This document shows positions 18,149-26,686 of a stretch of 64,000 nucleotides of DNA, piece after piece (position 1 is the stretch's first letter; each line of letters starts with the position of its first letter). The notes beneath the pieces are model-generated. The model made no database searches. It saw only the letters and a list, made by a program, of their open reading frames with translations, and had not been told where the DNA came from. The DNA is taken from the NCBI GenBank assembly GCA_902492455.1, contig CABULH010000006.1:124001-188000 (forward strand), written 5' to 3'. This DNA is from an uncultured Oscillospiraceae bacterium. Its GTDB lineage: Bacteria > Bacillota > Clostridia > Oscillospirales > Acutalibacteraceae. Made by a program: the position numbers and the translations under genes.

Positions 18149-20159
18149 GCAGATTCACCTCCGTGATGATACTGACAATGAAGTCGATCACCTGCTTAAG
18201 CAGCAGATAAGAAATGGAAATGGCAAAGACCAGCACCGCCATAAAGAAGAGGGTAACCAACACATTGAAAAGGGTCTGTCGGAAGGTATACTGCTGCACT
18301 TCGATAATCGCCAGGACAATATAGACCGCGCACAGCAGGAGCAGTATCCCCAGGACGGTATAAATCAGATAACTTTCATCGATGGTGGCAAAATTGGAGA
18401 AGATGATCAGCCAGGGCAGGAAAAGCACAACAGGCGACAGACTGTAGGCCACGGAGATATAGGTGGAACGGAAGGTGCCTTCGCCGTCGTTGATAGAACT
18501 GATAAAATAATGACTCACCAAGAACAGCGCCAAAGCGCAGACAAAGATCAGCACGGTATTCATCAGGGAGAAGCTGCGCAGATCCACCGAAAAGATGAAG
18601 CCAGCCGCCGTCTGGTTGAGAATCGTCAGCAGCAGTACCGCCAGATAAATGACGGTCGCCGAAAGATAGGTACCGGTCTCCCCCTTGCGTACGTTATAGC
18701 TGTTGTCCAGCGGATGACGGAAGGCAAACGGGATCTGACAGATGTCGTAATAAAAGCGGCTCTTCTTTTTCAGGGATGACTGGACGGCGATGACGCCGGC
18801 AAAGATGCGTTTCTTTTTATGGAGATGTTTGAGAATGAAAATGACGATTACCAATACCAGCAGCGCCGCCAGCACATACATCAGATTGCTCTGCAGCCAT
18901 TCGTTCCGGGATTCCCAATACGCTTCGGAATACTGCTCCTTGGCGTTGGCCGTTCGGAAATGCTCTTCCGCCGCCTGGTAATCGCCCTTCTGCATATAAT
19001 TCAGACCCAGATAGAGATGGGCGAAATAAGAGGAGTTATTATATTTCATCACATCCGTCAGAGTTTCAATGCTGGCATCGTACTGGCCGTTATTGTAGCT
19101 CTCCATGGCGGCGTGAATCTGTGCCTGCACGTGGGTGGGGGAAAACACCTGGATATAGTTGGACGCAGCGTCCAGTACATAAATGTTGTCCTCACTGTCG
19201 GCGGCGATCCCGCTGGGTGTTGAAAACAGTCCGATCTTTTCCGAGCCGCCGGCACTGCCGCCGAACCGGCACAGCAGATACCCGTCAAAGGAGATTTCCG
19301 TAATATAACCGGTGGTATCCACGGTGATCATCCGGCCGTCAGCGGTAACACAGATATCCGCCAACCGGTTGAGTTGGGGAAGATTTTGATTGTTCTGCAG
19401 CATATCCACGCCGTTGATGCTGTTTTTCTTGATGCTGCTCTGATCGCCTTTATTGATGGTGTATACCAAGCCGTCGCTGCCGCGAAAGATATTTTCAAAG
19501 GACGCGGCTTTGGCCGACTCCAGTTTGGCTTTCTGCACATCCGAGAAAAACAGATCTGCAAAGATATCATACAAGGTCTTATTCACCGTGTTGGAAGCAA
19601 AATAGCCCAGAAAATCGCCGGTGGCACCCATATAGATAACGCCTGCTGAAGTGCCCTCGCTGACAATATAGCAGCCGCCGTTGTCCGACGCGGCGATTTT
19701 TACCGGAATATAGTTCTCTTCCGCGCCGAAGTTGGGAGTAGTGGGTTTGCCGAAGGTCTGCTCCAGCGTACCGTCCTCTGCGAAGCGATACGCCACGCGG
19801 GTTTTGGAATCCGCTACATAAATGCGGTTGTATCTGTCGGCGGAGACACCGGTTGGCTGAGAGAGAATCCCCTCGCCCACCACTGTCACCTCACCAGAGG
19901 CAATCTCCACCACCAGCACCCGCTTATTGCCCGTGTCGGCGATATACATCCGGCCGTTTGCAATATAGAGATCCTGAGCTTTGTTCAGCTCCAAGCCCAT
20001 GTACAGCTTGGATGGAATATAGGCATCCTGCGAGACCTCTTCCTTGCCGTTGATCGTCAAGGTCACCGTATAACTGGTTGACTGAGTTGCGGCGGCAGCC
20101 GACAGACCCGCGGATCCTGTCAGAAGGAGACACAGCAGAAGGAGCCATACTTTTTTCAT
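18141..20159 (-). CDS. NHL-repeat/TPR/YIP1 fusion membrane protein
   Basis: A 672-residue protein with, in order: a signal peptide (1-25); NHL-type beta-propeller repeats (about 45-340, for example LYIANGRMYIADTGNKRVLV and PTGVSADRYNRIYVADS); a short TPR region (about 350-420, YLGLNYMQKGDYQAAEEHFR); one membrane helix (about 435-455) followed by a basic KHLHKKKR stretch; and a C-terminal YIP1-like domain of about five helices. The propeller should face outside. The same parts occur as two separate genes at 49970-51589 and 49316-49951. The ATG at 20159 has GAGGAGAGG upstream; a GTG at 20174 lacks one. The role is unknown; a surface scaffold or sensor for the adjacent transporters is a guess. 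Confidence 0.75.
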   Translation of the reverse strand: MKKVWLLLLCLLLTGSAGLSAAAATQSTSYTVTLTINGKEEVSQDAYIPSKLYMGLELNKAQDLYIANGRMYIADTGNKRVLVVEIASGEVTVVGEGILSQPTGVSADRYNRIYVADSKTRVAYRFAEDGTLEQTFGKPTTPNFGAEENYIPVKIAASDNGGCYIVSEGTSAGVIYMGATGDFLGYFASNTVNKTLYDIFADLFFSDVQKAKLESAKAASFENIFRGSDGLVYTINKGDQSSIKKNSINGVDMLQNNQNLPQLNRLADICVTADGRMITVDTTGYITEISFDGYLLCRFGGSAGGSEKIGLFSTPSGIAADSEDNIYVLDAASNYIQVFSPTHVQAQIHAAMESYNNGQYDASIETLTDVMKYNNSSYFAHLYLGLNYMQKGDYQAAEEHFRTANAKEQYSEAYWESRNEWLQSNLMYVLAALLVLVIVIFILKHLHKKKRIFAGVIAVQSSLKKKSRFYYDICQIPFAFRHPLDNSYNVRKGETGTYLSATVIYLAVLLLTILNQTAAGFIFSVDLRSFSLMNTVLIFVCALALFLVSHYFISSINDGEGTFRSTYISVAYSLSPVVLFLPWLIIFSNFATIDESYLIYTVLGILLLLCAVYIVLAIIEVQQYTFRQTLFNVLVTLFFMAVLVFAISISYLLLKQVIDFIVSIITEVNLRA

Positions 20160-20170
20160 AGCGCCTCTCC

Positions 20171-21049
20171 TCACTTAATACCGGAGTGTGCCAGCGTGTT
20201 CATAACCTTGCTCTGCATTACGATAAAAATAATCAGATTGGGAACAAACAGCACCAGGGAAGCAGCTGCGGCCATTCCCTGGGCAGCCACGTTGGTGGTG
20301 GCTCCGGAAGTCAGCGATGTGATATAAAAGGCAAAAGTCTTCAGCTGATCATGATCGATATACAGCGTGGATTCCACTGCCGAGTTCCAGGAATTCTGGA
20401 ACGCCAGAATGGCTACCGTGACAATGGCGGGCTGAATAATCGGGGTGATAATCCGGCGTACAATGATGAAATCGCCGGCGCCGTCCATCCGCGCGGCCTC
20501 AATCAGAGCGTCCGGAATCTGATCGATGAACTGCTTGATAAGGAACAGTCCCACCGGCATCGCCAGCAGCGGCACCACATTACTCCAAAAGGAGTCCAGC
20601 AGATGCATCCGTTCCATAATCAGATAACGGGGAATCTTCACCGCCGCCGGAACAAACATCAGAGCGATGGTATTGAGTTCCAGCAGCAACTTCTTAATGC
20701 GGAATCGTTTTTTAGCCAGTACATATCCGGCGCTGATAGACATCAATATGGTGCAGACCACCACGATGAGAGCCGACGCCAGGCTGTTAAACAAATACCG
20801 TGTCATCGGTATGCCTGATTCCTCCATCACCATTTGGATCTGGGCAAAATTATCAAGGGTGGGGTGACGGACGAAAAAACGCGGAGGATAGGCAAACAGC
20901 TCATTAGTAGGCTTAAACGCCGTGACAAAGATATACACAATCGGCAGACCCATCACAACGGCCAACGGAATCAGCACCGCGAAAAACTTGATCTGGCTGC
21001 GGTCATACCGGGTCGGGTTGATTTTGGTGCCCTGATAACGGTTGCGCAT
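20171..21049 (-). CDS. Carbohydrate ABC permease, MalG-like
   Basis: A 292-residue permease with about six membrane helices and EAA loop LIEAARMDGAGDFIIV. Within the window it matches 51603-52520 best (ILESARMDGAREFRV), its counterpart in the second cassette. The start is an ATG with AAGGAGGG about 9 nt upstream. It follows the MalF-like permease by 12 nt and precedes the NHL-TPR-YIP1 gene, so it is likely the inner half of the importer served by the giant binding protein. Confidence 0.9.
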   Translation of the reverse strand: MRNRYQGTKINPTRYDRSQIKFFAVLIPLAVVMGLPIVYIFVTAFKPTNELFAYPPRFFVRHPTLDNFAQIQMVMEESGIPMTRYLFNSLASALIVVVCTILMSISAGYVLAKKRFRIKKLLLELNTIALMFVPAAVKIPRYLIMERMHLLDSFWSNVVPLLAMPVGLFLIKQFIDQIPDALIEAARMDGAGDFIIVRRIITPIIQPAIVTVAILAFQNSWNSAVESTLYIDHDQLKTFAFYITSLTSGATTNVAAQGMAAAASLVLFVPNLIIFIVMQSKVMNTLAHSGIK

Positions 21050-21061
21050 AACCAGCCCTCC

Positions 21062-21985
21062 TTAAATCTCTTCCCGCTCGGAGAAAAATTTGTTCACCAC
21101 ACGGGACAATACGAATACCAGAATCAGCAGGACGACGGCGATGGCGTTGGCATAACCCATTTCATACTGCAGGAATCCATAGTCGTCGATATGCGTCACC
21201 ATCGTGGAACCGGAGTATCCGGGGGTGGGGTTGGCGCCGGTGAGATCCACGCCGATCTGTCCTGAGGTAATGGTGTTTACGATAGCCATAACCGCGCCGA
21301 ATAGCATCTGGGGCTTCATGGAGGGAATCGTGATGTAAACAATTTCCTGAAAGCGGTTGCGTATACCGTCAATATAAGCCGCCTCATACAATTCCGGATC
21401 AATATTCAGCACACCGGACAGCATGGTGAGAAAACCGATGCCCATGCTGCTCCACAGCGTTACAATAATCATGATCGGCAGAATAGTGGAGGTGTTCTGC
21501 AGCCACTGGATCGGCTCCTGAATGATGTGCAGCTTTTCTAAAATATAGTTCAGATAGCCGTTTTGATCGCCGGTGAAAATGACCTTCCAGATCACCGCGG
21601 TTACCACGCCGCCGGTCATGGAGGGAGAGTAAAAAATCAGTGCCAGCACCGTGCGGGAACCCTTGGGAATCTGCGCCAGCGCCCACGCCAGCATAAACTG
21701 CAGAATATAGCCGAAAGGACCGACGATCATGGCGAATTTCAGGGTGTTGGGGAGGACGTACCGCAGAAATTCAGTGTCCTGTGTCAGTAGCGCCACATAG
21801 TTGCTCAATCCGTTGACCTTGGGCGCCTGCACGCCGTTGAAGCTGGTAAAGCTCAGTCCTACAGCGATGATAATCGGCAATATGATAAAGATGCAGAAGA
21901 AAATCAGGAAAGGCGCCAGCATAACCGGCACAGACACATCCAGCCGCAGCTGATGCCGCCGAACCTGTTTGGCAATACTACTCAT
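21062..21985 (-). CDS. Sugar ABC permease, MalF-like
   Basis: A 307-residue permease with the APFLIFFCIFIILPIIIA first helix and an EAA loop of the unusual form LYEAAYIDGIRNRFQEI, shared almost exactly with 52517-53410 (LYEAGAVEGIRNKWQEL). The ATG at 21985 is preceded by GGGGGGATAAGG and starts 2 nt after the stop of the giant binding protein gene. A longer frame from 22018 would overlap that gene. Substrate is likely an oligosaccharide delivered by the adjacent binding proteins. Confidence 0.9.
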   Translation of the reverse strand: MSSIAKQVRRHQLRLDVSVPVMLAPFLIFFCIFIILPIIIAVGLSFTSFNGVQAPKVNGLSNYVALLTQDTEFLRYVLPNTLKFAMIVGPFGYILQFMLAWALAQIPKGSRTVLALIFYSPSMTGGVVTAVIWKVIFTGDQNGYLNYILEKLHIIQEPIQWLQNTSTILPIMIIVTLWSSMGIGFLTMLSGVLNIDPELYEAAYIDGIRNRFQEIVYITIPSMKPQMLFGAVMAIVNTITSGQIGVDLTGANPTPGYSGSTMVTHIDDYGFLQYEMGYANAIAVVLLILVFVLSRVVNKFFSEREEI

Positions 21986-21987
21986 CC

Positions 21988-24984
21988 TTATCCCCCCTGT
22001 TCCCGGTTGGTTTTCCATCCATGAACCGTATCCACGCCCGGCATGGAATACGGGGACAGAACCTGACCGTCATCGCCTATATAGCCGAATTCCTTCAGCT
22101 TTTTCGTGATATCACGGTTGATGGTTTTAATTGCGCTGTCCAGCGAGGTACGGGCCGCATCTCCATCGAAAACCACTGCGTTCCATGCATCGGAAATGGC
22201 GCGCTGGGCGATCACATAGGAAGGATGCAGCGTGATTTCGGCGCAGTTGTCAATCTGCTCCATAACGACATCCAGATCCTCCTGAGAATACGCCGTGGTG
22301 CTGACAAAGGCTTTCAGATTAGCCGACGCCCAGATAAACTCCGAACCGAAGGTCAGCTGCATATTGTTGACATATTGGGTTTGGATTTCCGTGCTCATAA
22401 ACCATTTGAGATAATCCCAGGCTTCCTCTTTCATATTCGAACCGGCAATCACGGAACTGGCCGTATTAACCGCCCACATATTATTATTGACCGTACCGTC
22501 TTCCTGTTCGGTACCAACCACCGGTGCGATGCCCCATTGACCAGCAATTTCCGGTGCGGCGTTGCGCAGCAGAATATAGGTCGTCATGTCGCCAATGCCG
22601 ATAGGTGTTGTGCCGCTCTTAAAACTGTTGTAGAAGTTGGCAACCGTCGTCGGCAGGCTGTATTTAGTATAGAGATCGCACATCAGATTAAAGGCGGAAA
22701 CCGCTTCCTCACTGCCCAATGCGCAGGACAATCCGTCTTCCGAAAAGATGGAGGCCCCCATTTGGCTGAAATACGGAAAGGTACTGCCGAGAGTTTTCAG
22801 AGAGCTGTCCGTGGCGATGCGGGTACAAAAGCTCATGCCGTACTGGGACAGCACCGGCAGCATTTCCATGACATCGTCCCAGCTTTTGGGAACTGCCAGT
22901 CCCAGCTGATTGAGAATGTCCTTACGATAGAACATGAGATTGAAGTTCAGCGCTTCCGGCAGGGCATAGCAAGCATCGTCGATGATAAAGGGAATGAAGA
23001 ATTCCTCAGCGTAATCGTCAAGAATCTCCGTAAAACCGTCGAATTCTGTTAAATCGGCCAGCGCACCGCGTAATGCCAGCTGATAGGGTTGGTAATAACT
23101 CAACCCTATGGCCAGATCCGGCGCGTTGCCGGCTGAAACTGCCAGCAGCAGCTTCGTTTCATCCGCCATCACCGAAAGATTGACGTTGTAGTCCACATTC
23201 GGCAGATAACCGGATTCCGTCAGCTGCCGAATGACCTCGACGTTGGTTGTCGCATGATTTACCCACACCGAAAGGGTTTCCTTATCCGGATCCCCGCCGC
23301 CGGTGCTGTAATCGCTGAAGAAGGAGAGAAACAGCTTTTTGATTTCCTCCACCAGCACCCGGAAGAAACCCACCTTTACTGACGGCAGCACGGTGGTATC
23401 CGGAGTAACATAAATCTGATCAATCATCAAGGGCTGGCTGAGCAGATCTGCCACCACGGTGGAAATCAAACCGCCGACCGAATCGTCACCAGTGGAAAAT
23501 TGACTCATATGGTTAATCATATAATTGAGATCGTCCGCAAATTTCCGTAACCGGCGGGCCGCTGTTCCCAGATCGGCTAACAAAACGGGGTCGGCTTTCC
23601 CAGACATAGCGCTGAGCTTCTCGTATTCGGATTCCAGAGTCTCCGCGCTGTCCAGCAGATCCTCCCGGATATTGGGAATATAGTTCTCGATTTTCCAGTC
23701 GCGGTTTTCATCGGTCCTGTTGCCTGTTACATACTGGATGTTCAGGGCAATGGTGGTGATCTTGTTGACGATGGACATCAGATTTGTATACGATTCTTCA
23801 TAAGGACCGGAAACCGATTCCAGCGTAATCGTATGGGTGCCGGCCTCCAGATAGAAACCTACCTGTTCACCGTCCACACGGATGACTTCACAGGCTGGAT
23901 TGTCACCGGTATAGGCAAAGGGATAATCGGCCATCCGGTCAAAAAGGATCTGTCCGTCCACATAGATCTTTTTCATAGACGGCATATCTTCTTTGCCTTT
24001 TTGAAAATATTTGACGGCTATATAATAGATGCCGCTGCTTTCAATGTCAAAAGAATAAGTTACCCACTGGCCCGGATTTTGCCATGAACCACCGGCCAGG
24101 GCATGAATGAGTTTTGATGAGGCACTGTAAGGATGCAGCTTGACGTTGCTGCCGCGTTCCGGCCGGATATAGGAATCCGATTTTTCCGTATAATGTTCCC
24201 CTTCGATGATGACCGGTTCCGCATCAATGACGGCTGAACTGTCCAAGCCCGCCGTGTATTCTTCATAGGTGTCAAGCTTCTGTTTTCCCTGCAGTTTGAT
24301 GGCGCCGAGAATAAATGGTACATCGTTGTTGCTGATGGTTACCGTATTCCTGCCGGCTTGAAAATAGAAAATATAAGGCGTATCCGAGTTGTATTTTGTG
24401 CTGTTGAAATAAGCGTCTTCCCAGCGATACACCCGTTCCGGCAGCGGATACATCTCATTGCCGGACACATCCGCCTCATACTCCTGGGACGCGTCCTTCC
24501 AAACAGCCTTCAGCTGCAGATTGCGGCATTCATAAAAAGGAGATTTGCCATTGATCTTTAAAGAGAGCAGCAGATCCTGCATATAAGATTCCGGGATGTA
24601 ATACGCGATGTTCAGCAGATAACCGCCGGCCTTGGGAACATCCACCTCAAACGTTGCCGTTGCGTTGGAATCCATTTTCACCACCGGCGCGCCATACTTG
24701 AAGCTGTCCTCGGCAGATAGAAGGCTGACCGCATCTCCCCGCTCGGTCAGATTGTCGGCTGTAATGGTGATCTCTTCGATACCTTCCAGCAGGCTTTCCG
24801 ACAGTTCCGCCTCCAGATCGGCATAATTCGCTTCAGCTGACGAATCTTCCGGCAAAGCTTCCTGCTCCGTTTTTGACCCGCCGATTGATTCTGTCTCAGC
24901 GGCTGCCAGGTATAAGCCGCTTTCGGAGAAGGTGAGCAGTATACACAGCAGCAGCGCTGTTATTTGTTTTCCACGATGTTTCAT
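21988..24984 (-). CDS. Giant solute-binding protein with N-terminal beta-sandwich domains
   Basis: A 998-residue exported protein, about twice the length of a normal family-1 sugar-binding protein. A signal peptide (about 1-30, ending LYLAAAE) has no lipobox cysteine. Two beta-sandwich, carbohydrate-binding-like domains follow (about 60-235 and 250-400, the second with EGEHYTEKSDSYIRP). A helical linker (about 400-560) leads to a bacterial extracellular solute-binding domain (about 570-960, with VSAGNAPDLAIGL and WDVMEMLPVLSQYGM). It probably captures a polymer or large oligosaccharide and hands it to the permeases encoded 2 nt downstream. How it stays on the cell is unclear, since no lipid or C-terminal anchor is visible. 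Paralogue: 53442-56330. Confidence 0.82.
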   Translation of the reverse strand: MKHRGKQITALLLCILLTFSESGLYLAAAETESIGGSKTEQEALPEDSSAEANYADLEAELSESLLEGIEEITITADNLTERGDAVSLLSAEDSFKYGAPVVKMDSNATATFEVDVPKAGGYLLNIAYYIPESYMQDLLLSLKINGKSPFYECRNLQLKAVWKDASQEYEADVSGNEMYPLPERVYRWEDAYFNSTKYNSDTPYIFYFQAGRNTVTISNNDVPFILGAIKLQGKQKLDTYEEYTAGLDSSAVIDAEPVIIEGEHYTEKSDSYIRPERGSNVKLHPYSASSKLIHALAGGSWQNPGQWVTYSFDIESSGIYYIAVKYFQKGKEDMPSMKKIYVDGQILFDRMADYPFAYTGDNPACEVIRVDGEQVGFYLEAGTHTITLESVSGPYEESYTNLMSIVNKITTIALNIQYVTGNRTDENRDWKIENYIPNIREDLLDSAETLESEYEKLSAMSGKADPVLLADLGTAARRLRKFADDLNYMINHMSQFSTGDDSVGGLISTVVADLLSQPLMIDQIYVTPDTTVLPSVKVGFFRVLVEEIKKLFLSFFSDYSTGGGDPDKETLSVWVNHATTNVEVIRQLTESGYLPNVDYNVNLSVMADETKLLLAVSAGNAPDLAIGLSYYQPYQLALRGALADLTEFDGFTEILDDYAEEFFIPFIIDDACYALPEALNFNLMFYRKDILNQLGLAVPKSWDDVMEMLPVLSQYGMSFCTRIATDSSLKTLGSTFPYFSQMGASIFSEDGLSCALGSEEAVSAFNLMCDLYTKYSLPTTVANFYNSFKSGTTPIGIGDMTTYILLRNAAPEIAGQWGIAPVVGTEQEDGTVNNNMWAVNTASSVIAGSNMKEEAWDYLKWFMSTEIQTQYVNNMQLTFGSEFIWASANLKAFVSTTAYSQEDLDVVMEQIDNCAEITLHPSYVIAQRAISDAWNAVVFDGDAARTSLDSAIKTINRDITKKLKEFGYIGDDGQVLSPYSMPGVDTVHGWKTNREQGG

Positions 24985-25031
24985 ACTGTTACCTCTTTTT
25001 CAGAACTCGACCATTTCATCCGACGACACCC

Positions 25032-25065
25032 GCCGGACGGCAATCGGCTGAAATTGCCGTCCGGC
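25032..25065 (-). other. Strong intergenic hairpin after binding-protein gene
   Basis: A perfect 13-bp inverted repeat (GCCGGACGGCAAT, 8-nt loop, reverse complement) about 45 nt after the stop of the lipoprotein binding-protein gene and before the giant binding-protein gene. No T-run follows on the minus strand, so it is more likely an mRNA-stabilising or attenuating structure than a full terminator. This would allow a higher level of the upstream binding protein. Confidence 0.6.
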
Positions 25066-25110
25066 AGATGCTGCTTTTACTTGGGGAATTGTCTGTCGGT
25101 CTATGGAAAA

Positions 25111-26607
25111 TTACTTCACCTTATTCAAAGAATCCAGAATTTCCTTCTGCGCCGCATCGGCACGGGACTGGAGGTCCGTCAGCAGATCAGCGGCCGATTT
25201 TTGGCCGGTAAAGACCTGATTGGAGACAGCGTCCGCCAAAATATCGTTAGCCACGGACGAGAAGCCCGGAACGGATTTGCCGCCGTCCAGATACATATTG
25301 GAATCGGCCAGATGATTGATCATATACTTGATGCCGTCTTTGGCTTTATACATCTCAGCCCACTTATCCCGCACGCCCTGATCGTCAATGGGGGACAGGC
25401 CCATGGAGAAGAAATCGGAAATCAGGTTGTTTTCCGCCATTTCCGGATATTCCGCCTTGAGCGCTTCGGCATCGTAATTCTCCCAGATATTCATCCGGGC
25501 GTTGAAGCCTTCCTTGGAATAGGTGAAGAACTTCAGCACATCATAGGCCACATCCGGATTCTTGCAGCCGCGGGTGATGGCATAGTTGTCGTTGATGACG
25601 GCGATACGGGGGGTATCCCCTTCCTTCCATACCGGAATCGGATAGCAGTCCCATTCCTGGCCGCCATAGATTTCGTTGCCCACATCCCAGGTGGACCAAT
25701 AGGTGGATTCAAACCAGGTGGCCACGGTGCCCTGCTGCCAGGCGGTCCAAGGATCGTCTACGCCGATAATCTCGTTGGACAGCGCATACCAGTTGGCCCA
25801 GGTACCATCGGAGTTGTCAGTGGCATTCAGACGTTCATAAGCAGTGTAATCGTTGAGCACCAGGTCGGCCATTACATCCACAGCAGCCTGGAAAGCTTCT
25901 CCGACAACCCAGCTCTTGTCCGAACGGCGATAACCGGACACTTCCAGGGTGGGATCGTAGTTGGGGATCAGATATCTCCACAAACCGCCATCATACGTAC
26001 CCAGCATCTGGGGCGGAACAGTGAGCTTTTTCACGATATTGACAAACTCGTCCACTGTCCAATCGTACTCCGGCACATCCAGATTGTTTTCCTCAATCAG
26101 CGTCTTGTTCACCATTACTGTGGAGAAGAAGAGCTGATAGGGGATCATCAGCAACTGATCGTTGGTGGTGCAGTATTTGACAATGTCTTCATACAGCAGC
26201 GCCTTATCGGGATCGTTGTTGAAATAGTTGGTCAGATCAACCAGAATATCGTTTTGGTAAGCGATTTCCGGATTATCGATATTCACGATATCCGGCAGCG
26301 TGCCGGCCGCCGACCATTTGATCAGCATCTCATTGTTGACGTAGCCCTGTCCGTCCGGATTGTAATATTCAATCGTCACATTGGGATGCAGCTCGGTATA
26401 CTTCTTGCCCAGCAGCGTTACCAGCAGCTGGCCCTCACCGGCGATTCGAATGGTTACCGGATCGGCATTGGCGCCGCTGGCGTTGGAAGAGGTTTCCGTT
26501 TTGCTGTTGTCCGTGTTGTTCCCACCGCAACCCGTCAGCAGCAAGGTCGTCAGCATCAGCACCGCACTCATCATTGCCAAAACGCGGAAAAACTTTTTTG
26601 CGGACAT
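25111..26607 (-). CDS. Extracellular solute-binding lipoprotein (family 1, sugar)
   Basis: A 498-residue lipoprotein: signal peptide with lipobox LLTGC (Cys27), a Ser/Thr/Asn-rich linker (about 28-45), then a family-1 sugar-binding fold. Typical elements are TIRIAGEGQLLVTLLGKKY near the start, LPDIVNID, and aromatic residues such as WANWYALSN and STYWSTWDVG that could stack on sugar rings. It sits on the outer face of the membrane and should deliver an oligosaccharide to one of the two permease pairs downstream. GGAGGTAAAC precedes the ATG. It lies between the GH94 gene and the giant binding protein and is followed by a strong hairpin. Confidence 0.9.
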   Translation of the reverse strand: MSAKKFFRVLAMMSAVLMLTTLLLTGCGGNNTDNSKTETSSNASGANADPVTIRIAGEGQLLVTLLGKKYTELHPNVTIEYYNPDGQGYVNNEMLIKWSAAGTLPDIVNIDNPEIAYQNDILVDLTNYFNNDPDKALLYEDIVKYCTTNDQLLMIPYQLFFSTVMVNKTLIEENNLDVPEYDWTVDEFVNIVKKLTVPPQMLGTYDGGLWRYLIPNYDPTLEVSGYRRSDKSWVVGEAFQAAVDVMADLVLNDYTAYERLNATDNSDGTWANWYALSNEIIGVDDPWTAWQQGTVATWFESTYWSTWDVGNEIYGGQEWDCYPIPVWKEGDTPRIAVINDNYAITRGCKNPDVAYDVLKFFTYSKEGFNARMNIWENYDAEALKAEYPEMAENNLISDFFSMGLSPIDDQGVRDKWAEMYKAKDGIKYMINHLADSNMYLDGGKSVPGFSSVANDILADAVSNQVFTGQKSAADLLTDLQSRADAAQKEILDSLNKVK

Positions 26608-26644
26608 CTTGTTTACCTCCTGTTTTCTGAATGAGAATGATGTT

Positions 26645-26668
26645 TTATGGGATCAGCCGTTCCCATAA
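26645..26668 (-). other. Short intergenic hairpin
   Basis: An 8-bp perfect stem (TTATGGGA / TCCCATAA) with an 8-nt loop between the GH94 stop (26687) and the binding-protein start (26607). No terminator-like T-run follows on the minus strand. It may set RNA stability between the enzyme and transporter genes. Confidence 0.35.
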
Positions 26669-26686
26669 TGTATAGGCTTTGGCGCT

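Noticed and set aside
24964..26634. Long plus-strand open frame (556 codons) opposite the binding-protein gene
   Set aside because: Antisense shadow of a clear lipoprotein binding protein; no known domain.
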